Source of the DNA: Diaporthe sp. PMI_573
Lineage: Eukaryota; Ascomycota; Sordariomycetes; Diaporthales; Diaporthaceae
DNA length: 64,000 nucleotides
Direction of reading: 5' to 3'
NCBI GenBank assembly: GCA_021399435.1
Contig: JAJTUP010000005.1
Coordinates: forward strand, 682,001-746,000
The stretch's first letter is position 1. The number at the start of each line of letters is the position of its first letter. The position numbers and the translations under genes were made by a program. Under the pieces are notes generated by a model, which was given only the letters and a program-made list of their open reading frames with translations, did not search any database and had not been told where the DNA came from. Positions 9,215 through 20,322 of the stretch are shown piece by piece.

Positions 9215-10924
9215 TTATTCATCAAGTATTTCGCCATGATTCTTAGCTGAGATCCCGAGGACCTGAGCAAGCAATCTGCGGAAATGATTGTCACACGCAA
9301 CCCCTTGGCGCAGTACATCATGATATATCTGTCGCGGAGATCTCGAATAATTCGGTAGCACAGCTGTCTTCAGGTCTGCCATGCTCACAAGGGCATAGAC
9401 CTTGTCCCTGACATCTGCGCACTCCCAGCTTTGGAAGATTTCTATGAGGGTCTGGAGCTTTGGCGTGGGCGTCTCTGGGTGCCGCCAATGGGCCCTTTGC
9501 CACACCATGACGAATGCCGGGCTCCTCAGTATATCCGTGACGAACTCGTGGCGACCTAGCTGGTCATCTTCCTCCAGTGTCTTCATAGTGAGGAACAGCC
9601 GGTCTAGCACTGGCCAGTCGAGTCGTTGAGAGCCACACCATACTGTGAGCCTGTTCGCGTGGATGATCTCTTGGATGATCCACATTCGTCTCCAATACGG
9701 TCTCTCGAAGAGGTCCCTGATTGCGTTTCCTTCTTTTCCGTCCCACATTGGACGATAATCATCGATCTGCCGTCTCAGCGGCTTCATGCCCTCGTTTGCC
9801 AGGAATTCCATCGCTATTCGGCTGTTTTCAGACTCACGGCCCAGCCAAATATAGACATTCGACGCCAGCGAATAGATCCGCTTCATCAGACCGACCTGGT
9901 GATTGCGCTCGTTCACGTTGCTCTGGTCAATGCAGATAGCGTCGATCCAGAAGAACCGAGGCTTCTTCAAAGTGAGGCCCCGGCATTGCAGGAACCACCA
10001 TAGATTCTCTCCTATTTTAACATCATTTTGTCTTTCGATGGTGATTGTACGGGTCTTGTTCGGCTCTCCCCAAGCATAAGAGAGGGCAGTGTATTTCGGA
10101 CAGGAATTGATATCGGAGTACACGAATGAGCCTCTGACTTTGCCGTCTTCGGCCATCTTCTCCAGCCGAAATAGTCTTATTTGGCATTCGGGGCGAGTCA
10201 GCGGCCGGTAAGGCGGCCTCTCTGGATCCTGCGGGATGTACTCAAAAGCCAATGCTGAGCGTACGGGATGTTCATGTCCGACGGCAGCTCTGATCTGACT
10301 TGAGTCCGATATTTCGGCACTGCTTCTTCTCCTGTCCAGGGGCTGTGTTTCCATCGCGAGTAATACTTTTCTGTTGAGTTGCTCCAACCGTATATTTCCT
10401 TCATCGGCAAAGTCGCGGAGTTTGGAAGGGATGACCGAGTCCCGCGGAGACAAAATTTGGTAGGTGTCAGAATCTGCAGGACGCCGAAAGAGGCTCTGTC
10501 CATCGCAAGACTCCCAGTTGATAAGGGGGCTGCTATGCCTGAACCTGCTTTTAATGTTCGGTTCGTGGCATCTTTGATCATGCAGCGCGGTCGTTTGTGG
10601 CTCACTGCGTCTCCTGCAGAAATCCGAGAGGATCTTTGAAAACTCTCCGGCTTGGTGCCACTCATGATCGGGGTCGAAAGCGCACGGCACCCCAGCTTGG
10701 CCTGGGCTTGGGGATATGAGGGCGGAGTTCCATTCGGCATCGATTTGCTCGTGGATGTCAGCCAGCGAAAGGCGATCGAACTTTTCGAGGGAACGCGGAG
10801 TAGACTGCGCCAAATCGTAATTATAGTTGAAGCCTTCCATCTCATGCACAAAGGCCTCTGAAGACAGAGGTTGCCGGTGCCTCTCGCCACCATGAGAGTA
10901 TCGAAATTGGGGGTAAGCGCGCAT
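9215..10924 (-). CDS. HET-domain protein with long N-terminal extension
   Basis: A heterokaryon-incompatibility (HET) domain protein of 569 residues in one exon. The domain spans about residues 278-420, with the typical blocks YTALSYAWGEP, FWIDAICIDQ, YSLASNVYIWLG and PYWRRMWIIQE. HET domains resemble TIR domains and trigger cell death in non-self recognition in known cases; whether this one does is unknown. About 240 residues precede the domain. They are low in recognisable features and may be an adaptor or regulatory region. The C-terminal part is short for the family and ends soon after the ALVSMADLKTAV segment. It lies about 120 bp downstream of, and convergent with, the D-2-hydroxyacid dehydrogenase, and begins a stretch rich in HET genes. 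Confidence 0.9.
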   Translation of the reverse strand: MRAYPQFRYSHGGERHRQPLSSEAFVHEMEGFNYNYDLAQSTPRSLEKFDRLSLADIHEQIDAEWNSALISPSPGQAGVPCAFDPDHEWHQAGEFSKILSDFCRRRSEPQTTALHDQRCHEPNIKSRFRHSSPLINWESCDGQSLFRRPADSDTYQILSPRDSVIPSKLRDFADEGNIRLEQLNRKVLLAMETQPLDRRRSSAEISDSSQIRAAVGHEHPVRSALAFEYIPQDPERPPYRPLTRPECQIRLFRLEKMAEDGKVRGSFVYSDINSCPKYTALSYAWGEPNKTRTITIERQNDVKIGENLWWFLQCRGLTLKKPRFFWIDAICIDQSNVNERNHQVGLMKRIYSLASNVYIWLGRESENSRIAMEFLANEGMKPLRRQIDDYRPMWDGKEGNAIRDLFERPYWRRMWIIQEIIHANRLTVWCGSQRLDWPVLDRLFLTMKTLEEDDQLGRHEFVTDILRSPAFVMVWQRAHWRHPETPTPKLQTLIEIFQSWECADVRDKVYALVSMADLKTAVLPNYSRSPRQIYHDVLRQGVACDNHFRRLLAQVLGISAKNHGEILDE

Positions 10925-11785
10925 TATCTCGCTGCTGAAAAATTCCTTGTCATTGGTTAGGGATTCACAAGGCTGTGAGCACCAAGAATTTCACCTTCCA
11001 TTGGATTCGTCTGTTTGTCCAGCTGTTGCTTATACCTGCATGAATCGGTGTTACCGGCGGCTGTGTTGCAGTAAGAGTGGGTCTCCTCTACAAATGCAGG
11101 CTACTTCCATTCCCTTGCTTCAAGGCAGCCAATGCGCGTCTTCGATACCGGAGCGGCTCCTCAAGTGCGTCATTCCAGCTCCCATGGCCGCGCCACACTT
11201 TGACCAGTGGAAAAAGCCACGACCCCTTGTGGTGGCCGTAGTGCTTATCCTTACCAAGCCATCTCAGCCAATGGTCTGCAAAACAACATTACAATTTATT
11301 CCACGGCTTGTCCGACAATCGTCTGCTTCACGGAGTGCCCGAGCTTTACCTGCCTTGTTCAAGAGTCAATAGCTCATCAATTTTGCCCATAGCTACCTGG
11401 CTTCGTTACCGTTGAGAAGCCGCCGGATTATCATCACACACACCAGTTGATCGTCATTCTTGCCCTTGCATGGCTCATTACACCCACTGATTTAAATCAG
11501 TGCAACATTAAACAACACTTGTGCTCGTTCCTGTCGCAGACTTCCTCGTTCCTGTCGCAGACTTCCTCGGGAACTCAGGCTGCAGTCTTGCTGCTGAAGA
11601 AGCTTGCTCTGCGCTGAACCGAGAGCACGTGATAGGTTGATATGTTTGTTGGGAGCTACCTCTCCTAGTCCAGTCACCGACATGCACTCATGAAGAATAC
11701 CGGAAGGACAACAATTCCATAGGCGTAGACCAGTTCTTACCACAAATTTACACAGAAAGCCATGCTAATAAAGCCAGTCGGGAAG
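10925..11785. other. Intergenic region
   Basis: 861 bp with no convincing coding region on either strand. It contains the short tandem duplication listed at 11524-11565. Confidence 0.5.
11524..11565. repeat. Two-copy 21-bp tandem repeat
   Basis: The 21-bp unit CTCGTTCCTGTCGCAGACTT(C) occurs twice head to tail, at 11524-11544 and 11545-11565, with no mismatches. Confidence 0.9.
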
Positions 11786-13605
11786 TCATCCAATGAACAT
11801 CTGCTCTCCTTGCAATTTGCGAGGGAAGGTTGCCACGAGCGCCATGCGACCCTCATCGTCCTCGCTCCGCACCAACTTGAACCACTCGTGAACCTCCAAG
11901 ACGTAGCCATCTTCTCTGTGGAAAGGTCCTCTAGCCCCAGATTCTCTCGACAACTTGAAAACTACCGTCTCTCTTTCAACGCGAGCACACAGCAGCATAT
12001 GCGTACCCGCCAGCCGTTCTTTGCTAAAGTCATGCGTGCTTGTTCTAGTCACCCATACCAGATTGCCCTCGACCTTGATCAAGCCACGAACGCATTGACA
12101 CGGCATGTTGTGGATGTCATTTGTCCACCAAGGCCCGAGCGGCTCCTCGAGCTCGTTCCAGACCCACCTGAACTTTACGGCCTGGACGAGCACCCCTTAT
12201 TCAGACCAGGTGAGTTCCGGCCTGAAGACTGCGGCCAGCGGCCAGTCGCTCGTCTTCGAGGAACAAACCGTAAGCCGAGCTTTTCGTACAGTGAGGCAGC
12301 CAGCCGTGTCCAGGTATTTGGTTGACATTTGGCGTCGCTAGTTGTCTCTCTGTGATCAGGCCAAGCTTCCCCAGCTCGTCCAACACGTCTTCCCAGGCTC
12401 GAGGGTAGGCGATCTTGAACTTCTCACAACCATCAGCTATGCTCAGGACACCGTACACGTAACAGTCTTCCTTTTGGGTAGCGCCGCGGCCGTGCACCAT
12501 CACGAGTGCCTCCTCTAATGACATCTTGACCTCGTTATTTTCCCGACACAAGTTTTTGTACTGGATCTCGCCGCCACATATCAACCGAATGATGGAAAGA
12601 CGCCCATCATTGTCCATGTTTATGTGCTCCGATGGAATAACGACAGGCTCCGATGGAATAACGACAGGCCCCTTTGGAACCCATCGGGTAGCATCAAGGC
12701 CTATTCGTGTATGAGCTGCGTGCAAATTCGGCGTAAGCCAGCATCTCCGAATCGAAGCCACCATCAATGGGTTGGCCCTGAATCGATTCAACGACCTACC
12801 GGGACATCAACGACTCCTGAATGGTCCACACTCCGGTGGCCCACATGCTCGTCAGTATGGCCTTGAAGCCGTGACGGTTGACACGTAGTTTCTGGGTACC
12901 AGATAGGATGTCCCCGATCTGTTGAGGTAGCATTGGAACTTGCCCATGGCGCGAGAAGCACGACGCAGGCGGAGGCGCCGCGGCAGTATCCTCCCATCCG
13001 AGGAATCTCCCTCGCTTGCTCCGAGCCTAATCCGCTATCAGCTGCGATTCTTGTTCTTCCATTGCGTACATGGCTTCCTTGACATCGTAACCCGATTCCT
13101 TCCCATGTGGGAAAAGATACTGATACCGCCTGCTTGCCTTGTACCTTACTTGGGAACTTCATGATGGCCTCGTTGCGTCATACGCTTCGACAAGCCATTT
13201 CAAAATCGCCAGCTCCTGGACGTTGCAGACCACTTCAAGATGATCTCTAGCCAACTTCCACGATCTATCCACTCCGTCAACCATCAGCGTGGCTGCCAAG
13301 TAGTCCAGAGTCAGCCACAGACAGCTCGGAGGTTCTCGAGCCAAGATCTCAGGACCTACAGCCGGCTGAAATTCTGGTGTCGGCATATTCATGGACCCCC
13401 CACCGGACTTGGTGCCTTCCAAGGTCAATTTATTCGGCTGGCCCTTGTGGTTAGATGCTGATATGTCCGGTGACGGAACGAGACTCTGTGATGATATCTC
13501 CAGACTCTGATTCCGCCGCAGAGAGCTGGTTGGGATGAGATGTTGAGTCGACCATGATGATGATGCTGCACGTGTACTATCTTGACCACTACAACCTAAA
13601 TACAA
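11786..13605 (-). pseudogene. Decayed HET-like gene
   Basis: Coding-like sequence on the minus strand is broken several times. From 13605 the frame reads to a TGA at about 13159-13161, continues in the same frame to a TAG near 13027 and then to another TAG near 12797. It resumes in a shifted frame (12791-12201) and shifts again for 12193-11786. Between the stops the protein has sense: the block MWATGVWTIQESLMS matches the conserved VWxIQE block of HET domains. Later blocks SLEEALVMVHGRG, CYVYGVLSIADG and GHGWLPHC resemble the C-terminal half of HET proteins. No splice arrangement I tried removes all the breaks. A multi-exon functional gene with an unusual structure remains possible. Confidence 0.5.
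12626..12667. repeat. In-frame 21-bp tandem duplication
   Basis: The unit at 12626-12646 is repeated exactly at 12647-12667. In the minus-strand frame it duplicates the heptapeptide PVVIPSE, so it expanded without breaking the frame of the decayed HET-like gene. Confidence 0.9.
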
Positions 13606-14167
13606 AGCAGGGAGAGAAAGCTGTTGTTCCCTTTTATGTTTACTGTGAAATGCTAATGTGACTGTGAGATGACGGGGTGAACTGTGAGTGAAATCACATC
13701 TTGGAGCTGGTTCTGGGGGTCCCTAATCAAAGAGATTGGACATGACCTCATGAATACTCTAGCCTAAGGCACTCACAAGGCACAGGAATATTCCGTTTGC
13801 CCCAAGTACGTACGTAGTTAACATTTTGGCTTCCAAGCGCGCCGATCAAAGAGCGGCTTATTCCTCGATTTTGGAGCTGAATGTCATAGAATCCCCACAA
13901 ACTCATGTAAATTAAAGTTGGCTATCGATATTATAGAAGAGTTTCAGGGCTTTTCACGCCTGTCGGTCACATTCCAGGTGCCATTGTCGACCAGCCGGTC
14001 GACGTGGCCGAGCACAGCCTCCCATCCCTTTTGCAATCCCAAGCTTTGCAGGTGCTCCTGGTTCAAGAGGCACTCTTGATTCGCCGCGTTGGCATAACTG
14101 TTTTGGGTTTGAACAGAAATACAAGGAGTGTTCGACATAGCCCTTGGACACAGGGACAACGCACGGC
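13606..14167. other. Intergenic region
   Basis: 562 bp between the decayed HET-like gene and the small secreted protein. Only short overlapping ORFs are present and nothing is recognisable. Confidence 0.5.
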
Positions 14168-14683
14168 TCAGGACTTAGTCAAGGTCGCGGTGAAAGAGGC
14201 ATCGCCGATACACTGAGCGCCAACACCTTCGGTGCCTGAATGACCGCAGACGTAATCCGGGTTTGCTGTGGAAATATTGGCGGTAGCCGTGTAGCCATTC
14301 GACAAGTAGACCCATGGCGAAAAGTTCTGAATGCCGGCCTGGCCGTCAGGGAATGTGACGGTAGCGTGGACATCTTCACGGACTTCGCCGTTCCACGACG
14401 TGCAAGTGGTGTTTGCGGACACACCAGTGTCGATATCACTGTAAAAGTGTCAGCATTCGCTTCCCCAGATGCCTAGGAGATGGGAACCTTACTGGGAGGT
14501 GGAGCAGACGTAGTTGGTGCCATCGGTGAAGGACAGCTTGAAATCAAAGAGGAGATTGTTGGGCTTGTACGCTTCCGGCTGAGCACGGATGTTGTAGAAC
14601 CATTGGGTCCAGGTGGCGCGCGGCTCTGCGGCCGGAGCAGCGGCGGCAAGCGAGGCAAGAGCGACAAGAATAGTAGGCTGCAT
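14168..14683 (-). CDS. Small secreted cysteine-containing protein
   Basis: About 153 residues from two exons (14683-14493 and 14438-14168) joined by a 54-bp intron that fuses CSTS to HDIDTGVS. The start MQPTILVALASLAAAAPAA is a clear signal peptide. The mature protein has four cysteines (YVCSTS, TTCTSW, DYVCGH, AQCIGD), which suggests two disulphides. Alternating polar and aromatic segments suggest a beta-sandwich. The layout is like small fungal effector or Alt a 1 (AA1-like) secreted proteins, but I cannot assign a family with certainty. It lies beside a gene-poor stretch leading into an AT-rich island, a common setting for lineage-specific secreted proteins. Confidence 0.78.
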
Positions 14684-16199
14684 GTTGAAGAGTGGGTCAG
14701 AGCGACAAAGGCGTCTTGGATGAAGAGAGCGAATGAGGTGGCTTAGTTGCGGTTGAGCGAGTGAAGATAGTCTGAAAGGATGATGGGTGTGGAATGTATG
14801 ATGAGAGGAGAGCTGAGTGTCTTTATGTCATTTGCTGTCCGGCTGAGGATGACATAATTAGAAACCAGAGAATTCTACTCCTCAGAACCAGAGATCTGAG
14901 AATACGAAGTTCTAGCCCACGGCGACCCCATAATCACGAAGTCTCCACTGCATAGACATTTCGGTGATTTCTGTCGGGCCAAAAAGTTTAGACGGAACAA
15001 GTTTTTCCTGCTTTCCTCCTTAAGCTCAACCCCCGCCCTCCCCTAACCTTTACTGGACAGTCGACCGACTGCGGCTCGGCAACAGCTGGGGAAGTCTGAA
15101 CAGGCACATCGATACAGTGTACCGCATCGCTGAGGGCGTGAGACATGGAGGGGAGCTACGCTGCTATACCAATCCCAGTCGCAAATCAAATGACAGTCCC
15201 GACGAGATTCAGGTTCATGTGGTCCCGTTATGGGAGGACTCGTCTCGAGTACTCGCAAAAGTCCTCGGCGGTGTGAGCGTGTAAGAACATGGTCTTTGTC
15301 AAGCCACTCTGCTTCAGGGCAACGAATTCTGCATAGCGTGCCCATCCTCGCCACGATACCCCCTTGCCTCAATAAAAGGGGCGCTTCTGGGTGAAAGTGG
15401 GGAGACGTACCCTCGGAATGCCCGTGGGCTTCCCCTCGTTTGCCCACTTCGCCACTGACTCCAGCAGTGGCTTAGTGGAAGCTGAAGTCCACAGGTACAG
15501 AGATATTCGTGTTGACCTAAGCGAAAGTGCCATCATGCAGATAGCCGTACATCGACGCAAGCGACGTCTGTAACAGTAAGTCATCCTCGGTCGGCCTCTC
15601 TAACAATATTAGACGAATTCATGCCAACTTTGGTGACATATGCCAGTTGCGGTCAGTAAGGCACGGAGATGAGGGATGATGGGACGCAGTCGAGCTTCTC
15701 TGGCGGTTATTGAAGCCTGTGGTGGGCCTTGCAGTTCGTGAAGTAGTTACAAGAAGTCGTTGCCGAAGCTAGGACACTGGCTCTGCACTGTCCGCTGGTC
15801 GATGGGCGGCAGCAGGCTGGAAAATGTTAATTGTGTGGCGGTCAGCCACCGGATTAGTCCGACCTCCGGCTCCGTTGGAAATGGGGATTCTTCTTCCCGT
15901 CCAGCAGGACGTATCACCGGCGGGAGAGCCAGTTCAGCAACAAGGATCTGCGCAAAATACATGTGTCATGCGTGTAACGTCAATGATCCGGACTTCTATT
16001 TTTACATCCCTTCCCCATACCGCAGTAGACCGTAGTCACCTAGTTCGAAGAAGCTATATTTGCCGTCGACGTCGGCAGATGCTTGCCTACAGCCTCATGC
16101 GGACCATCAACTAGACGTGTGCGGTCCACATCAACCGCCGGCGCAACATGAACATTTCCTGCTCATTGCGGAAGGTCGGCTGTTTTCAAGGCCCCGAAT
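14684..16199. other. Intergenic region
   Basis: About 1.5 kb of mixed composition. Several short ORFs on both strands lack domain-like patterns, start context or splice logic. No gene supported. Confidence 0.45.
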
Positions 16200-18130
16200 A
16201 TCCCCGCTCCTAAACTAAACTCATTAAACTAACTATAAATAATCCTATAAGTTAGAGCGGTAGTATAGTGGAAAAGCTTAATATAGTTAAAGTATAGCTA
16301 ACCGATTAACTATCATACCTAAATAATGCTATTAGTAGTTAATATTACATCCACAAACACCTCAAACAAATTAGTATATATCGATGGCAGGACGACTAAA
16401 AGTAAGCAAATGACATTGTAAACCTAAAACTTGATAGCCTGTCCGCAATAGGCTGTTGAAGAAGTTCGGCTGGAAACTTGAGCAGGGTAACGCGACTACT
16501 ATACTAAAGACAACGGGCTTTCACTAATATTTCACAGCCAGTCACATTAATAACACAGCACGGTGGATAACCGTCTCGCAAGTAGCTATTCAACTTCGAT
16601 ACAAAGTTTTAATGGTTTCAATAATCAACACATTCCAAGAATTTCGATGATATACGGCACAAATCGCAAACTATCAGGTGAGGATGATCCCGGAGAATGA
16701 CAATAAAATATACTAAAAACAAGCATAGAGAATGATCTCAATAGTGTGTTAAGAAGCCTAGGGGTCCCTGCGAATGGATTGTGTTTAAGCAGGAGATTGG
16801 CCTGAAAACGTATGTAAGACTGGGAATGTAACTTGAGACTTGCTTAGGCTTTGCTTAAAAAAGTATTCCTAGCAAACCTATTTTACTCCTCTTGCAGGTT
16901 TCGGATTTCGTCACCCTTTGCGTAGCTGATTGTGCCTCTGATCCGCTGATAGATTCTCTGTAGACTTCTGGCTGGTAGCTATAGTTTGCGCAGGATATAT
17001 ATGCTATGGTTCAGCTTATTTCCGCGCTATTATAAGATAACTGGTACCATAGGTAGTAGTGATACCCCACTATCTTTTTCCCAGTTGACTAAGTCCGGAG
17101 ATATTTCTCCAGTATCTTGTTGTGTTCTTAATACATCTGGGGATGGAACGCTATGGAAATCCTTATTAGGTCCAAGTTGTCTCACCAGACATTGGCGAAA
17201 GTTGAAAGCGACCGCTGTATAAAATTATTTCTTGGTCCTAGAACAGGTCACCATATAGAGGCTGGTCTTGTGGCGGACCAAACTGTGCCAGTCGAAAAAA
17301 AAAAACAGAATCCAGACTTGAAGAAGCCTGTAGAATAATATTAGTGAGTTTTAACATGAATTCTACTGTTCTTACTAACCCACTAATTCCTCGCCGTAGA
17401 GTTAGCTGAATGTCCGGCACTAATTCATGTGACATCTAGCCCTGATCATAGACTAATTTTCTTAGTCAAATTCAAACTGACTCCATTTTAAAATGCCTAT
17501 ATTATGGTTAGCGGAATAGTCTCTTGCATCTCCAGTCGAGTTAAGAATTTCAATGTGTGAAGTTTTGCTGGCTGGACATCTGTCGTCACCGCCGCGGTAT
17601 TTGATTTCTAATAGTATAGAGATAGGATCAGCCTAGTCTAAACACTCCTTCGTTTATACAAAAAGTCCATGATATTTGTCAATAGATGAGACTATCGCAT
17701 AATCAAATAGACAGAACCATATGGCTAGCCTATATTTAGTACGTTAGCAGAGTTAGTAATATCTTAGGCCTATACGCACTTTTACAGCTTTAAACACCTT
17801 AGATCTATATTTATAAATTATTTATACCTATATTCTTTAAACTAGGCTAGCTATATAGGAAGATCACAAGTAAGTTTTTAAAAAAGGTAGTTTAAACTAA
17901 TAGCTAGAGTGGGTATAATACACAATACTAAAAAGCTCCTATAGACTCCAGGTTACAATCTACTCTACTAATCCTTATGACTGTTTGAAAGATGAGAGCC
18001 AGTAAGAAATATATGTAGCAATTTAGTTTGTTACCTAAAGCTCGTGTAGGCTAAATGTACCAAATCAACCTTGAGTAGAGCTCTCATGTATATATATTTA
18101 CTAGCCCTATTCCAAACAGCACCACCACTC
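16200..18130. repeat. AT-rich gene-empty island, probably RIP-degraded repeat
   Basis: About 1.9 kb with a sharp shift to high AT content, many TA dinucleotides and stops in every frame. No intact ORF is long enough to matter. This is the look of an old transposon remnant after RIP, but I see no terminal repeats or transposase motif, so the identity of the parent element is unknown. Confidence 0.5.
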
Positions 18131-18559
18131 CTTTTATCATGGACACTTGATCGCATTGTTAGGAGCATGACTTACCAATCTCTTATCATACACGAGGTCA
18201 ACGTGCATAAGCGTACATGTACTAATGCAGAGCAAACATACATCCGACCAGTCTACTTTCTCCCGTGCCGCAGGCCCACCACAACGCAATCCTAGTGTCA
18301 TTGTGCGATGTGACCCGGTCAAAAGTGGATGCTGATGCGACAGACATCCTTGTACACAGCATTCGAAGACCAACGTGGCAAGAGGCTCCCTGGGGTCGCT
18401 CGTGTTTCCAATCCTTGACGCAGCCTTCGCGTTCGGTGTGTCTTCTCATGGCACGAGATTTCACTATTAGTGGAGACGTTTATGGGCCAAGGATTTCCAG
18501 ATTCAATTCGCCAGGTGCAGACAATTTAGAACTACATACAATCTACAAGATAACTTATT

Positions 18560-20322
18560 CTAGATGACCTTCAAGCTTACATAGCACTGCTCTGCCTTCC
18601 GGGTCAGACCTTCGATGTTTTCGTAGCTCGACAACTCCTTCGGGCAAGGTAGAAACTCAAAAGTCCACACCATAAGAGTTACCAGAAGCTTCAACTCCAT
18701 GTATGCGAGCCTGCGACCAAAACAACCCCGAAGGCCCAAACCAAAAGGTATCGTAGGGCCAGCTGAAGAGTCGAAAGTCTCCTCACCTGTTTCTGTCCTC
18801 ACTAACCACCGCTCCGGCTGAAATTTGTCCATGCCTTCCAAATCCCAGGCTCTCGGTCCACGCTCCTTAGCAGCAGTCTGGCACGACGTACTACGAAGCG
18901 GTTCGGGAATGTCGAATGGGGGCTCCGTGAAGCTGGCACCTTTATTGGCAATGAGGACATTGGTGCCCTTGGGGATGAGGTGGCCCAAAACGACGGTATC
19001 TTCCTTGGCCTGACGTTCCTGTATGGGGGCGGTGTGTGCTAGACGCAGCATCTCCTCCGCGACAGCCTCAAGGTACGGAACACTGGTCTGGACGATCTCG
19101 ACATGCGTGGGAGCACGACCCTCGGCGACGGCAGATGCGTGGGCGCTACGGAGACTCTCGCGCAACCGGGTTTGACAGCTCGGGTTGTCGGCAATGAATT
19201 TAATGCCCCAGCACAAAGTAGTGCTTGTAGTATCATGTCCAGCGACAACGAATCCCAGAGTCTAGCCAGTACTAATTAGCCACTGAATTTGTAAGTCGAG
19301 CAAATAAGTCCACTCACCTCGTCTCTCATGGTCTGATTCCAGAACACCGGCTCGCGACCCTCCTTCTTGGCTGCTGTAGCCTCTCTCTGCACCATGAGGT
19401 CAATCGCCGACTTCACAAAGTCATCGCTGTCAGCTGCACCTCCATTGGTATATCTATCCGCCGCTTTCAAAAGTTGGCCTTTTGTAAACTCGTTAATAAC
19501 CGCTCGGTTTCGCCGCACGCTGGGCATCCAGCCAACCAGCCACCAAGCAAGCTTGGGGAAGCCGCTCGCAGTGACTGGGCCAACATTCTCTACCGAGTTC
19601 AACATTGCCTGGAACGACGGATCAATGGGTGCGGTGGGAAAATCGACGAAAAGTCCTTCGGCAGCCTTGGGAGGTTGAGATTCGTAGCCATCCATTGCCT
19701 CTATCTGGGAAATGAGTGCCCGCTGCTCGACCGCATCGCCGAACCCAAAGTCGAAGACGGCGTCGAGCGCGGCAAAAAAGATATCCATTTCTGCGTGGAA
19801 GGGCTTGCCATCAGTAATCCGCGCTTTCGTTTTCCAAAGCTCCAGAAGGCGAGTAGAGCTCTTGTAGATGTTTGGAGCCGCAACTTCGTGCAGGAACTTG
19901 GGGTTCATCAGATCTTGCAGGAGGCGACGATGGGCCTTCCACTCCGGTCCTGTCTTGAGATTGATGTGAAAATTCGGAGCCTCGCCGCCAAGAACAGCAA
20001 TGCTGAAGTCGGAACGATCGAACTCCTTGCGGCGCATGAGGATGTCCTGGCCCTCACGGAAGTCGGCGATGACGACAGAAGGTTTACGGAAGGGCTCGAT
20101 GAATGCCTGAAAAATAGGACTCTGATGGACACGAGTTTGCTTGGTCATCCATTCGAAGAGGTTGGAGCTTTCCTTCTGGAAACGGGGGATGTCTCCAAAG
20201 AGACTCGAGGTGGCGTCGACATTGTATGGTATGCCAGGGATCGGTTTGGGTAGGAGACGTCGATAGAGTGAATAGATGAAATAGCAGAGCGCCGTGACGG
20301 CGAAACCCAGGGTATAGAACAT
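18560..20322 (-). CDS. Cytochrome P450 monooxygenase
   Basis: A haem-thiolate monooxygenase of about 568 residues in two exons (20322-19318 and 19261-18560) with a 56-bp intron just before the I helix. The I-helix motif AGHDTTS begins exon 2, ExxR appears in EEMLRLAH near residue 404, and the haem loop FGLGLRGCFG places the ligand Cys near residue 515. The start at 20322 was chosen because MFYTLGFAVTALCYFIYS is a normal P450 membrane anchor followed by a basic, proline-rich KPIPGIP hinge. The upstream in-frame extension looks non-coding. It is an ER-bound enzyme with unknown substrate. It is divergent from an SDR across 1.1 kb, a common arrangement for a two-step oxidation or secondary-metabolite module. 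No backbone synthase is present in the window. Confidence 0.94.

Noticed and set aside
11762..12325. 187-codon plus-strand ORF across the decayed HET-like gene
   Set aside because: The minus strand has HET-like blocks; the plus-strand product shows no family pattern.
15043..15447. 134-codon minus-strand ORF
   Set aside because: Cys- and Arg-rich chance translation in an intergenic stretch; competing ORFs on both strands.
19474..20253. 259-codon ORF antisense to the P450
   Set aside because: Shadow of the P450 coding strand, whose own motifs are clear.
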